The notes below the pieces were generated by a model. It was not told the origin of the DNA. It was given only the letters and a program-made list of their open reading frames with translations, and did no database searches. A DNA stretch of 64,000 bases from JACVRW01 sp963819635 (GTDB lineage Bacteria; Actinomycetota; Thermoleophilia; Solirubrobacterales; Thermoleophilaceae), in contig CAWFWX010000006.1 in assembly GCA_963819635.1 (NCBI GenBank), positions 310,001 through 374,000 of the forward strand, written 5' to 3'. Made by a program: the position numbers and the translations under genes. Below are positions 55,013 through 63,535 of the stretch, piece after piece (position 1 is the stretch's first letter; every line of letters starts with the position of its first letter).

Positions 55013-55470
55013 GTCACCACCGCGCCCAGCTGGCGCAGCCGGCTTCGGTTGTCAGTCTGCACCCACTCCTCCGCGAGTCGTCCCTGGTCGTCGAATCGGA
55101 AGATGTTCATCAGCTCGAAGACGACCCGCTTCCCATTCGGGGGAAGGGGGCCCACCGGCGAGTGGGTGAACTCGCGCACGAAGGTCCCTGTGATCGTGGT
55201 CTGGCACGCGACGTAGTCGCCCTCGGCAACCATGATCCCGCGGGTGATGGTCAGGTCGTCGAACGCTGCTCGCAACGAGGCGAAGTAGGTCTTGAGGCCT
55301 TCGTAGTCCAGCTCGGCGCCGTCCGGACCGTGGAACCTGAAGTCGGGAGCGAAGTACGCATCGACCTCCGCCTCCTGTTCGCCGGTCAGCTCCAGCTCGC
55401 CCACGCGGATCAGGCCCGTAACGAGCTCCTCTCGAGTTGGGCGCGCTGCACTCATATACGTGTCAACCAT
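55009..55470 (-). CDS. SnoaL-like / NTF2-fold protein
   Basis: A 153-residue protein with the NTF2-like cone fold: ELELTGEQEAEVDAYFAPDF, DYEGLKTYFASLRAAFDDLT, and the terminal strand FELMNIFRFDDQGRLAEEWV. SnoaL-like proteins include polyketide cyclases and small hydrolases; most are uncharacterised. The ATG at 55455 is an alternative start. It overlaps the RNHCP gene by 19 bases and converges with the cupredoxin gene. Confidence 0.85.
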   Translation of the reverse strand: MVDTYMSAARPTREELVTGLIRVGELELTGEQEAEVDAYFAPDFRFHGPDGAELDYEGLKTYFASLRAAFDDLTITRGIMVAEGDYVACQTTITGTFVREFTHSPVGPLPPNGKRVVFELMNIFRFDDQGRLAEEWVQTDNRSRLRQLGAVVT

Positions 55471-55844
55471 TCAAGCGGGAAGGGCGGCTGCGCGAGCGGC
55501 CGCACGGCGAGGCGCATGAGCATCAGGGGATTGTCGTCGCCGGCGATGCGGTTCACGTGCACGGTCGAGCACGCGGTGCAGCGGTGCACGAGCGCCCACT
55601 CGCCGTCGTCGCGGGCGGATACGCCGATCGGCTCCATCGATCCGGCGCATTCCGCGGCTCGGTCGCCGGGGACGTCGTCGTCCAGGTGCCGGCTCCAGAG
55701 GCAGTTCGGGCAGTGGTTGCGGTGCTCTGTTCCAGGGGCCGCCATCGGGACGTCGAGGCGGCAGTTGCGGCAGCGGAAGCTGTCCGGACCGCGGTGCCGG
55801 GAACGGGTACGGCTATGGGACTGCATGCGCTCGTGGCGCGACAA
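55452..55844 (-). CDS. RNHCP domain zinc-ribbon protein
   Basis: A 130-residue protein carrying the signature RNHCPNCLWSRHLD, preceded by CRNCRLDVP and followed by HRCTACSTVHVNRIAGDDNP. The cysteine pairs form zinc ribbons. The family is widespread and uncharacterised. The N-terminus is arginine-rich (MSRHERMQSHSRTRSRHRG). The downstream SnoaL-like gene starts inside its 3' end. Confidence 0.87.
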   Translation of the reverse strand: MSRHERMQSHSRTRSRHRGPDSFRCRNCRLDVPMAAPGTEHRNHCPNCLWSRHLDDDVPGDRAAECAGSMEPIGVSARDDGEWALVHRCTACSTVHVNRIAGDDNPLMLMRLAVRPLAQPPFPLEWLTRI

Positions 55845-56046
55845 GCAGAAAACCTCCGGTGAACGTCTAGCGAGAGCGGGCGCGACATGGCGCCCTGCGA
55901 GGGCCGAGGGTCAGCCCTGGCGGCGATGAGAGGTGCGATGTCCCGTGGCGGCAATCGTCATATGTCGCTCACCTGCCCTTCGGATCCCGGAGGTCGGGTC
56001 ACGTCGGACAGAGCCAGAATACGCCTCGGCGACCGCCGGGACAAGT

Positions 56047-56955
56047 TCAGGCGGAAGCGAGCGCGACGCGAGCGGCCGGCGAGTTGCAGAACGCCATGAA
56101 CGCCTCCACGTCCTCGCGCACCGGGCCGATCGCGCTCCGCACGACGTGCCAGCGGCGCTCGGGCAGGCCGCCGCGCGGCGTGATCGTGTCGAGCAGGCCG
56201 AGCTCCAGCTCGAGCTCCACGGCGGCGCGCGACTGCAGCGCGATTCCGAGGCCGGCGCGCGCCGCCTGCTTGATCGCGCCGTTCGAGCCGAGCGTCAGCA
56301 CGTTCGGCTGAATCGCGCGCGAGGCGAGGAACTCCTCGACGAGCGTCCTCGTTCCCGAGCCCTGCTCGCGGAGCAGCCACGGCCGGGACTCGAGCTCCTT
56401 CATCGCCACCCAGCGACGCGTCGCCAGCGGGTCGCCCGAGCTGGTCACGAGCACGAACTCGTTGTCGGCGAAGTCCTCCCCCACGAACCGGGCGTCGTCG
56501 GGGATCCGCCCCGTCACCGCCACGTCCACCTTGTGGTCGAGCACCCTCTGGAACACGACCTCGCGGTTGCCGACGTCGAGCGAGATCTCCACCTCGGGCC
56601 GCCGCTCGCGGAAGGCCTGGATCAGCTGCGGAACCAGGTACTCCCCCGCCGTCGTGACCGCGCTGATGCGGAGCGTGTGCGGCCGCGCCTCCTCGGCCTC
56701 GCGCGCCGCCCGCGCGCCCTGCTCCAGCAGGCCGAGCACGTCGCCGGCGTAGGGCGCATAGGCCGTCCCCGCGGCCGTGGGCCGCACGGTCCGGCCGGCA
56801 CGCTCGGTCAGGCGCACGCCCAGCTCACGCTCGAGCGCGGAAACGGCGGCGGAGACGGACGGCTGCGTGACGACGAGCTCCTTCGCCGCGGCCGTGACCG
56901 ACCCGCGCCGCACAACGGTCAGGAAGGCGACCAGCTGCGTATGCGTCACGGCCAT
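56047..56955 (-). CDS. LysR family transcriptional regulator, CbbR-like
   Basis: A 302-residue LysR regulator. The helix-turn-helix is TQLVAFLTVVRRGSVTAAAK and TQPSVSAAVSALERELGVRL; the effector domain includes RISAVTTAGEYLVPQLIQAF and WLLREQGSGTRTLVEEFLAS, typical of CbbR/CysB-type effectors. Its place directly after a phosphoribulokinase gene on the same strand supports a role in carbon-fixation control. The short gap (28 bases) contains a CTTAG/CTAT motif that may be its autoregulatory site. Confidence 0.87.
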   Translation of the reverse strand: MAVTHTQLVAFLTVVRRGSVTAAAKELVVTQPSVSAAVSALERELGVRLTERAGRTVRPTAAGTAYAPYAGDVLGLLEQGARAAREAEEARPHTLRISAVTTAGEYLVPQLIQAFRERRPEVEISLDVGNREVVFQRVLDHKVDVAVTGRIPDDARFVGEDFADNEFVLVTSSGDPLATRRWVAMKELESRPWLLREQGSGTRTLVEEFLASRAIQPNVLTLGSNGAIKQAARAGLGIALQSRAAVELELELGLLDTITPRGGLPERRWHVVRSAIGPVREDVEAFMAFCNSPAARVALASA

Positions 56956-56968
56956 GGCCGCGACAGAA

Positions 56969-56988
56969 CGTATAGAGAAAAACCTAAG
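56969..56988 (-). promoter_or_regulatory. candidate LysR operator upstream of the CbbR-like gene
   Basis: On the minus strand CTTAG-N8-CTATACG overlaps the prk stop and precedes the LysR start. It resembles the 49256-49277 site. T-rich half-sites with A/T-rich spacing are common for LysR proteins, but no binding can be claimed. Confidence 0.35.
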
Positions 56989-57934
56989 CGTGCAAAGCCG
57001 AATCCGCGCCCGTCGGGAAGCGCGGGTCCGCCCGCGGCGGCGAGCCGCCGATCGACAGCGCCGCCCGGGCCGTGACCACGTGGTACAGGATCAGCAGCTG
57101 CACGAGTGCGAGCGAGTCGGAGCGGTGCAGATCGGTCCCCACCGTGAACTCGCCCAGCCTCCGGATCCGCAGGTGCGAGGCGAAGCTCATCCGAGCCCAG
57201 ACCGCCTCCTCGAGCTCGGCCGCATGCGCGGGGTCGAGGTCTCCGGGCACCCGCAGCAGCCACTCGCGCTCGCGCTTGATGAGACTCGGACCGCTCCCGT
57301 CCAGGAGCGGTGACAGGTCCGGATGGGGAAGCGTGTCCCGGAGGATGAGGTCGGCGTCAAGGTGCGTCGGATCCTGCGCCCGGGTCTGCGCGAAGGCGAC
57401 CACGATGTCCGCGTACGCGCGCTGCGGCTGGATGAACACCTCGGCGTCCGCCTGCCGCGCGTCGAGCTCGGCGAGCACCTCGTCGGTCGTGTAGCCGCGC
57501 CGGGTGCAGTCGCGCTTGAGCTTCCACGCCCGCCGCAGCTCCTCGGGGGGCGCGAGCGCGACGCGCACGTCGTGCAGGGTCCGCAGCGTCTCGGTGTGGA
57601 AGTTGAGCAGCCCCTCCACCACGAGGAACTTGGACGGCCGCACGTACACCGGTGGCTCGAACTCCCCGGTCTGGTGGCTGTAGACCGGCTTCAGGACCGG
57701 CTCGCCGCGACGGAGGTGCGCGATGTGCTGGGTGAGGATGTCGAGGTGGTTCGAGTCGGGATGCAGCGGGGTCACGCCCAGCTCGCGCCGCTGCTTTCTG
57801 TCGTAGCGGTGGTAGTCGTCGGCCGAGACGTGCGTCACGTGCGCGTCGCCGATCACCCTCGTGAGGCCGCGCGTGAGCGTCGTCTTCCCGGCGCCCGAGT
57901 CGCCGACCACACCGACGACGATCGCTCTAGGCAC
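56984..57934 (-). CDS. prk: phosphoribulokinase
   Basis: A 316-residue kinase. The P-loop is GDSGAGKTT (11-19). HVSADDYHRYDRKQRRELGV, LHPDSNHLDILTQHIAHL, PVLKPVYSHQTGEFEPP, FLVVEGLLNFHTETLR and RAWKLKRDCTRRGYTTDEVL follow the phosphoribulokinase pattern closely, including the catalytic DDYH and the ribulose-5-phosphate-contacting segments; uridine kinases lack the middle block. It makes ribulose-1,5-bisphosphate for RuBisCO. No RuBisCO is in the window. It overlaps the flavin reductase by eight bases and precedes the LysR gene. Confidence 0.88.
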   Translation of the reverse strand: MPRAIVVGVVGDSGAGKTTLTRGLTRVIGDAHVTHVSADDYHRYDRKQRRELGVTPLHPDSNHLDILTQHIAHLRRGEPVLKPVYSHQTGEFEPPVYVRPSKFLVVEGLLNFHTETLRTLHDVRVALAPPEELRRAWKLKRDCTRRGYTTDEVLAELDARQADAEVFIQPQRAYADIVVAFAQTRAQDPTHLDADLILRDTLPHPDLSPLLDGSGPSLIKREREWLLRVPGDLDPAHAAELEEAVWARMSFASHLRIRRLGEFTVGTDLHRSDSLALVQLLILYHVVTARAALSIGGSPPRADPRFPTGADSALHA

Positions 57935-58514
57935 CGAGCTTCTCGTAGCGGCCGCCGTGGAAGAGCAGCGGCGTCCCGGGGTTCTGGCGCGCGTACTCGA
58001 CGCGGCCGAGGAACAGCGAGTGGTCGCCGCCCCAGTACGACTTCTCCACGCGCGCGACGAAGTGGGCGATGGCGCCGTCCACCAGCGGTGTGTCGTTCAC
58101 GACGAGGAACCGGGGCTCCGGACCATCCGTCCTTCCGGCAAACCGATCGGACAGGGCCGCCTGGCTGTCACACAGGACGCTGACTCCGTAGTGCATTCCC
58201 TCGTGAAGAAGCGCACACATCCTCGTCCGCCGGTCGACCGAGATCAGAACGAGCGGTGGCTCGAGCGAAACGGACATGAAGGCATTGGCGGTCATGCCGT
58301 GCACGGCCTCACCCTTCAATGCGGTGATGACCGTGACGCCCGTGGCGAACATCCCGAGCGTTCGCCGGAGTGCGAACGCCGGGTCTTGGCCGTCGTCGCC
58401 CACGTCGGGCCGCTCCGCTTCCGCATAGTCCTCGAACGGAGTGGCTCCGATGCCGTCCGGGCCGGTGAAGCTCAGCGGGAAGTTGAACTCCGTTGGCCGC
58501 TCGGGGGTGCTCAC
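57927..58514 (-). CDS. flavin reductase domain protein (flavin-binding, DIM6/NTAB type)
   Basis: A 195-residue protein from a GTG overlapping the upstream stop (GTGA). FATGVTVITALKGEAVHGMT and ANAFMSVSLEPPLVLISVD are the family's flavin-binding blocks, with VARVEKSYWGGDHSLFLGRV near the C-terminus. Such proteins reduce FMN with NAD(P)H for monooxygenases. The N-terminal 50 residues are a linker-like extension. No monooxygenase partner is adjacent, so its partner is unknown. Confidence 0.87.
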   Translation of the reverse strand: MSTPERPTEFNFPLSFTGPDGIGATPFEDYAEAERPDVGDDGQDPAFALRRTLGMFATGVTVITALKGEAVHGMTANAFMSVSLEPPLVLISVDRRTRMCALLHEGMHYGVSVLCDSQAALSDRFAGRTDGPEPRFLVVNDTPLVDGAIAHFVARVEKSYWGGDHSLFLGRVEYARQNPGTPLLFHGGRYEKLGA

Positions 58515-60817
58515 GAGCGCGGGCGCTCCTTCTTCGGGTCGTAGAACGGGAACGGCACGACCTGCGCCGGAATCCGCTTCTGGAGCCCGTCGAGCTTCCC
58601 GACCTCGACCGCCGTCCCGTCGTCCGCGTACTGCACCGACATCCGGCACAGCGCGATGTTCTTCCGCAGCGTCGGACTGCGCGTGCCGCTCGTGACCACG
58701 CCCACGCGCTGCCGTCCGGCGTAGACCTCGTCGCCGTGGCCGGCGGTCTCGTTCCCGTCGAGCTCGAGCCCCACCAGCTTGCGCTGCGGATGCGACGAGC
58801 GCTCGATCAGCGCGTCCTTGCCGACGAAGTCGTCCTCGGAGTCGAGCTTCACGGTGAACCCGATGCCCGCCTCGAAGGGATCCACCTGGTCGTCGAACTC
58901 GTAGCCGGCGAAGATCAGCCCCGCCTCGATCCGGATCATGTCGAGCGCCTCGAGGCCGAGCGGCTTCAGCCCGTGCGGCCGGCCCGCCTCCCAGATGGCG
59001 TCCCAGACCGCGGCGCCGTCGTCCGGGTGGCAGAAGACCTCGTAGCCGAGCTCGCCGGTGTAGCCGGTGCGCGACACCACGACCGGGATCCCCTGGTAGC
59101 CGCCGATCCGGCCGACCAGGAAGCGGAACCACTTGAGGTCCATGAGCGACGGCTGCGTCGGCGGCGTCCAGATCAGCTCGCGCATGATCTCGCGCGAGGC
59201 CGGGCCCTGGACCGCCACGTTGTGGAGCTGGTCCGTCGAGGGCTTCACGAACGCCTTCAGCCCCAGCTTCTCGCCCAGCTCCTTCAGCCACACGCCGTCG
59301 TACTCGTCGCCGCCGATGAAGCGGAAGTTGTCGTCGCCGAGCCTGAAGACGGTCGCGTCGTCGATCATGCCGCCCGTCTCGTTGCACACGGCCGTGTAGA
59401 CGACCTGGCCGACCGCCAGCCGGCGCGCGTCGCGCGTGATGGCGTGCTGAATCAGCGTCTCGGCGTCGGGGCCGAGCACCTCCCACTTCCGCAGCGGCGA
59501 GAGGTCCATGACCACGGCCTTCTCGCGGCAGGCCCAGTACTCGCCGATCGCGCCCTCGTTGTTGAAGCAGTGCGGCAGCCAGTAGCCGCGGTACTCCACG
59601 AAGCTCTCGGTGAGCTCGCTGGTCCGCGGGTGGAACGCCGTCTCCTTTGTCAGCACTGGCTCTGCCTCCGGGGTCACTCGATGGGCGATGGCCGTCGAGA
59701 AGCGGTTCTCGGGCGAGTAGACGCGCACGTGGATGTCGGTGCACTCCCACGCGTTCGCCGGGTCGATGTCGTCCGGGCAGGCGGACGACGCGCACACGAG
59801 GTCCGTCATCGCCTTCATCAGGACGTAGTCGCCCGGGCGCGACCAGGGCTCGTCCGAGACGAGCACGTTGTCCGCCTCGACCCGGGTGTTGAAGAAGAAG
59901 TTCACGGCCTCCCAGCCGGCGCGCTCCGCGATCCCGTAGGGAGTCACCTCGGCGTTGAAGTTGTCCGTGCAGTTCACGTGGCCGGGGTAGCCCATGTCCT
60001 CGTAGTAGCGGCGCGTGCAGGCGAGCCCGAACGTGTCGTGGCGGCCGACCGTGTCGCGCACGACCTGGACGAGCGGGTCCATGTCCACGTCGAAGAACTT
60101 GCTGTAGAGGCCCGGCACGGGGTACGCCGCGCCCATCAGCGTGCGCGTGGTGACCCCGTCCATCCCGCGCTCGAGCCCCTTCTCGAGCTTCGCGCGGTGG
60201 AAGGCGAGGAAGTCCGAGCACTGGCGCCCCTGCACGTCGATCACCTGGATGTACTCGCCCTCGCGCACCTCGTAGGAGAGCGCGCTGGCCCGGTCCACGC
60301 GGAAGTCGAGCCGCGGCTCGGCGAGCGGCTCGGGCAGCGGGACCTCCGCCGGCTTTCGGGGGACCTGGCGCTTGATCTCGATGACGAGCGCGGAGGCGGG
60401 TGGGTCGCCGTCGATCAGCCGGCCGCCCGGAGCGGCCACGGCGAGCACGCAGTCGCGCTCGACGTCGAACGACTCGGACGCACCGGGCGGGCTGTCGGGC
60501 CCGAACAGCAACGCCGCGCGCGCCCCATCAGGGGTCAGACCCCTTGAGTGCAGGCGGCTTAGAAAACCGTCCCCCTCGCCCGATTCGAGCAGGCTCCTGA
60601 GTACGGTGGCCGGAGCGTCCTGGCGCAGCCCGAGCGCGTCTGGAAGCGCCGTGACCTCGGCCGGCTGCCCCCCGTCAGGATCGATGACCGTCACGCGGTC
60701 GCCCGCGTGCAGGTCCACCGCCGTCGCCGAGCCCGGGCGCACCCACCACGACTCGAAGCTCCGGTCGGGTGGCCGGAGCCCCGCGATCAGCGAGGGAGGC
60801 GTCGCCGAGATGGTCAC
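58511..60817 (-). CDS. DUF1989 (urea-carboxylase-associated) - GcvT aminomethyltransferase fusion
   Basis: A 768-residue protein. Residues about 150-370 form a DUF1989 domain (EYIQVIDVQGRQCSDFLAFH, YPVPGLYSKFFDVDMDPLVQ, GHVNCTDNFNAEVTPYGIAE). Residues 390-765 are a GcvT/DmdA-like folate-binding fold (AVVMDLSPLRKWEVLGPDAE, SRTGYTGELGYEVFCHPDDG, GLEALDMIRIEAGLIFAG). The N-terminal 130 residues are a partial DUF1989 copy. GcvT-type domains move methyl or methylene groups to tetrahydrofolate, so a demethylase or aminomethyltransferase role is likely; the substrate is unknown. It is coupled to the acyl-CoA dehydrogenase (ATGA) and flavin reductase (GTGA). Confidence 0.88.
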   Translation of the reverse strand: MTISATPPSLIAGLRPPDRSFESWWVRPGSATAVDLHAGDRVTVIDPDGGQPAEVTALPDALGLRQDAPATVLRSLLESGEGDGFLSRLHSRGLTPDGARAALLFGPDSPPGASESFDVERDCVLAVAAPGGRLIDGDPPASALVIEIKRQVPRKPAEVPLPEPLAEPRLDFRVDRASALSYEVREGEYIQVIDVQGRQCSDFLAFHRAKLEKGLERGMDGVTTRTLMGAAYPVPGLYSKFFDVDMDPLVQVVRDTVGRHDTFGLACTRRYYEDMGYPGHVNCTDNFNAEVTPYGIAERAGWEAVNFFFNTRVEADNVLVSDEPWSRPGDYVLMKAMTDLVCASSACPDDIDPANAWECTDIHVRVYSPENRFSTAIAHRVTPEAEPVLTKETAFHPRTSELTESFVEYRGYWLPHCFNNEGAIGEYWACREKAVVMDLSPLRKWEVLGPDAETLIQHAITRDARRLAVGQVVYTAVCNETGGMIDDATVFRLGDDNFRFIGGDEYDGVWLKELGEKLGLKAFVKPSTDQLHNVAVQGPASREIMRELIWTPPTQPSLMDLKWFRFLVGRIGGYQGIPVVVSRTGYTGELGYEVFCHPDDGAAVWDAIWEAGRPHGLKPLGLEALDMIRIEAGLIFAGYEFDDQVDPFEAGIGFTVKLDSEDDFVGKDALIERSSHPQRKLVGLELDGNETAGHGDEVYAGRQRVGVVTSGTRSPTLRKNIALCRMSVQYADDGTAVEVGKLDGLQKRIPAQVVPFPFYDPKKERPRS
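60530..60545. repeat. dispersed palindrome, copy 5 (core GGGGTCAGACCCC)
   Basis: AGGGGTCAGACCCCTT lies in the 5' part of the DUF1989-GcvT gene, read as RGLTPDGARAAL on the minus strand. The flanks carry the CTTGAG arm seen next to copies 1 and 2. Confidence 0.83.
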
Positions 60818-62217
60818 GCCTTCGCCGCCGGCTCCTTCGCCTCGTCCTTGTCGGCCTGCTCGATCAGCGTCTTGGCGAGGTCGCGCTTGGCGGCCGAGTC
60901 GAGCTTCTTGACCTCGTTCTCGACCACACGCCGGTTATAGGTCTGGTTCCAGTAGTCGAGCGCCTCGAAGCCGAGCAGCACCGCCTTGCCGACGAACTGG
61001 CGCAGGACCTCGTTGGTCGGGCCCATGACCCAGCCGGCCTTCGCGTCGCGCACGTAGCGCTCGAGCTCCATGTCGCGCTTGTAGCCCGACCCGCCGCAGG
61101 CGTGGAGCATCTTGTCCACGTGGTAGGCGGTGTTCTTCGCCGCCTCGAACTTGATCTGCCACGCCCAGTGGAGATAGTCGGCCCGCGCCGTCTCGCCGGG
61201 CTCGAGGATGCGCCGGTTGTCGTCGGTCACCCGGTCCATCGCCTGCGCCACCGACATCACGAACACGCGGCACGCGTTCGTGTCCATCACGGCCTCGCCC
61301 ACGTAGTCCTGGATCGTCGGGTAGTCGGCCACGCGCATGCCCACGTCCACGTGGCGCTTGCGCGTCGTGTGCCGCTTGGCGATGTCGATCGCGCCCATCG
61401 TGATCCCGTTCCAGACCGACGACGAGCCGATCAGGAACCAGGGGTCCACCGCCTCGTCGTTCGACGCGGCGCCGTCGCCGAGCGGGCCGACGATCTGGTC
61501 GCCGGGGATCTCCACGTCCTCGACCTGGATCGGGCCGGACTGGTTGCCGCGCAGGCCCAGCGCGTCCCAGAGCGAGGGCTGCGCCTTCACGTCGTCGCCG
61601 TCGATGACGAACACCGAGAGGTCGTCGTAGCCCTTGAAGTCCGGGCTCGTGGTCTGCACGACGTAGAAGTCGGCGAACCCGCCGGACGTCGTCCAGGACG
61701 CCTTCTTGTTCACCTTGAAGCCGCCGTTCGACTTCTCGGCCTTCGAGGAGAACGGGTACCAGAAGTGCGAGCCGGTCTCCGGGTCCGAGTAGGACAGCGT
61801 GCCGATCTTCACCTCGCTGTTGAGCGGGCGGACGTACTTGTCGACCAGCTCCTCGGTGGGCCGCAGCATGATCGTGGCCACCGCGGCCATGTGCATGACG
61901 TAACACATGGCGGTCGAGGCACAGCCGTAGCGCGCGAGCGTCTCGCACACCATCGTGAACGCCACGTGGTTCTCGCCGAGGCCGCCGTACTCCTCGGGCA
62001 CGGTGAGCGCGAGGAAGCCGTTCTCGGCGAGGATCTCGAAGTTCCGGCGCGGATAGAGGAGCTCGTCGTCGGAGCGCTTCGCGTTCGCGCGCATCTCCGT
62101 CTCGCACAGCTCGATGAGCTTCGCCCGCAGCTCCTTCTGTCGCTCGGTCAGGAACCAGTCAGGGTCCCACTCGTAGCCGAGTCCCCAGAAGGGCTCGCCT
62201 CCCCAAGTCTTCTCCAC
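60814..62217 (-). CDS. acyl-CoA dehydrogenase family protein
   Basis: A 467-residue flavoprotein starting at a GTG (VEKTWGGEPFWGLGYEWDPD). ACAD blocks are present: GFLALTVPEEYGGLGENHVA, FVMSVAQAMDRVTDD, YKRDMELERYVRDAKAGWVM and GPTNEVLRQFVGKAVL. The catalytic base region (CGGSGYKRDM) is near residue 350. It is longer at the N-terminus than usual acyl-CoA dehydrogenases. First gene in the minus-strand run, with an AT-rich promoter region upstream. The substrate is unknown. Confidence 0.88.
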   Translation of the reverse strand: MEKTWGGEPFWGLGYEWDPDWFLTERQKELRAKLIELCETEMRANAKRSDDELLYPRRNFEILAENGFLALTVPEEYGGLGENHVAFTMVCETLARYGCASTAMCYVMHMAAVATIMLRPTEELVDKYVRPLNSEVKIGTLSYSDPETGSHFWYPFSSKAEKSNGGFKVNKKASWTTSGGFADFYVVQTTSPDFKGYDDLSVFVIDGDDVKAQPSLWDALGLRGNQSGPIQVEDVEIPGDQIVGPLGDGAASNDEAVDPWFLIGSSSVWNGITMGAIDIAKRHTTRKRHVDVGMRVADYPTIQDYVGEAVMDTNACRVFVMSVAQAMDRVTDDNRRILEPGETARADYLHWAWQIKFEAAKNTAYHVDKMLHACGGSGYKRDMELERYVRDAKAGWVMGPTNEVLRQFVGKAVLLGFEALDYWNQTYNRRVVENEVKKLDSAAKRDLAKTLIEQADKDEAKEPAAKA

Positions 62218-62255
62218 GGTGCTCTCTCCCGAGTCGGGTCAGTCTGAACGCGTTC

Positions 62256-62269
62256 GTACAAATATGTAC
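62256..62269. promoter_or_regulatory. perfect inverted repeat GTACA-N4-TGTAC between divergent genes
   Basis: GTACAAATATGTAC lies in the 117-base divergent region between the acyl-CoA dehydrogenase and intradiol dioxygenase genes. The AT-rich core stands out in this GC-rich DNA. It is a plausible operator for a GntR- or TetR-type regulator and overlaps the expected acyl-CoA dehydrogenase promoter. Confidence 0.5.
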
Positions 62270-62334
62270 ATAGCCCTTCTACCGCATACGGAGATTAGGC
62301 ACAAGCCACGCGGGGCGTCCTCTACGGTGACCGC

Positions 62335-63052
62335 ATGAGCGCCATCAGCCGCCGTCAGGCCTTGGCCGGCCTGGGAACCATTTCCGTCGGCGCGCTCATC
62401 GCCGCCTGCAGCGACGACGACGACTCGTCGGCGCTCGACACGAGGACGAGCGAGGAGACCTCCACGACGGTCGAGCCGAAGACCTCGTCGGGCGACCTCG
62501 CGTCCCGCTTCGACGAGGCCGCGACCTGCCGGCAGACCGCCGAGCTCACCGAGGGCCCGTTCTACTTCGACGTGGACAAGATCCGCAGCGACATCCGCGA
62601 GGACCGCCGGGGCGCGACGCTGCGGCTCGGGGTACGCGTCCGCGACGCGGCGCCCGTGCGAGCCGATCCAGAACGCCGTCGTCGATCTCTGGCACTGCGA
62701 CGCCGAGGGCAGCTACTCCGAGCCGGGCGAGACCTACTGCCGCGGCGCGCAGGTCACGAACGGCGACGGGATCGTCGAGTTCACCACCGTGTATCCAGGC
62801 TGGTATCCCGGCCGCACGGTGCACATCCACGCGAAGGTGCACCTCGACCGGCAGACGGTGCTCACCACGCAGCTTTACTTCGACGACGAGGTGAGCGGGC
62901 GCGTCTTCGTGGACGACCCCTATCCCGGCGAGTCGAACCGCGACGGGTTCAACGACGACGACGGCCTCTACCGCGAGGACCTCGAGCTGACGCTCTCGAA
63001 GGAGAGCGACGCCTACCTCGGGCTGATCACGCTCGACGTGGAGCGCGCGTAG
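62335..63052 (+). CDS. intradiol ring-cleavage dioxygenase (protocatechuate 3,4-dioxygenase-like), Tat lipoprotein, frameshifted
   Basis: The N-terminus MSAISRRQALAGLGTISVGA, ending LIAAC, is a Tat-type lipoprotein leader. ELTEGPFYFDVDKIRSDIRE is the family's opening. The frame changes at the CCC at 62653-62655; deleting one C joins RDAAP to CEPIQNAVVDLWHCDAEGSY. The iron ligands follow: VYPGWYPGRTVHIHAKVHL carries two tyrosines and H-x-H. The corrected protein has about 238 residues. Exported members of this family are common in actinobacteria; aromatic substrates are expected but unproven. The insertion is probably a sequence error. Confidence 0.85.
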
Positions 63053-63526
63053 CTAATCGTCCGCGATCCAGACGAGGCAGTCGGCGTTCCGCCTGACCTC
63101 GCGGGCGGCGCGCCAGAAGCGGACGATGCCCTTGCGCTTGGGGCCCAGCACGAGCAGGCCGGCGCCGCGCTCGTTCGCGACCTGGACGAGCGCCTTGGCG
63201 GGGCGCGGGCTCGTGACGCGGAGGTGCTCGACCCTGAGGCCCCACGCCGCCGCCCGCTGCGCGGTGGCGCGCACCGCCTCGTAGTCCTCCTCGTGCGGGA
63301 AGTTCAGGGCCTGCGGGCCCGCGAGCACCAGGGCGCGCGGGCACGCCGGCATCGGCATCACGTTCACCACGAGCAGCGGAACGCCGTTCTCGACGGCGCA
63401 CTCGATGGCCATCCGCTCCGCCTCGGGCTCGACGCGCGACGAGAGCGTGCCGAGCACCACCGGGCCTGCCGCTGCAAGGCCTCTTGCCTCTGCCGTCCCG
63501 CCACCGTGGCGCTCCCGCGCTCCCAC
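63053..63526 (-). CDS. universal stress protein (UspA-like)
   Basis: A 157-residue protein with a UspA-like alpha/beta fold: VVLGTLSSRVEPEAERMAIE, VPLLVVNVMPMP and the C-terminal GAGLLVLGPKRKGIVRFWR. The usual nucleotide-binding G-x2-G-x9-GS/T is not clear, so nucleotide binding is uncertain. It is a close paralogue of the gene just upstream (63536), sharing RVEHLRVTSPRPAKALVQV-type blocks. The start ATG is followed by a variable, glycine-rich N-terminus. Confidence 0.72.
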   Translation of the reverse strand: MGARERHGGGTAEARGLAAAGPVVLGTLSSRVEPEAERMAIECAVENGVPLLVVNVMPMPACPRALVLAGPQALNFPHEEDYEAVRATAQRAAAWGLRVEHLRVTSPRPAKALVQVANERGAGLLVLGPKRKGIVRFWRAAREVRRNADCLVWIADD

Positions 63527-63535
63527 GCATGCGTT

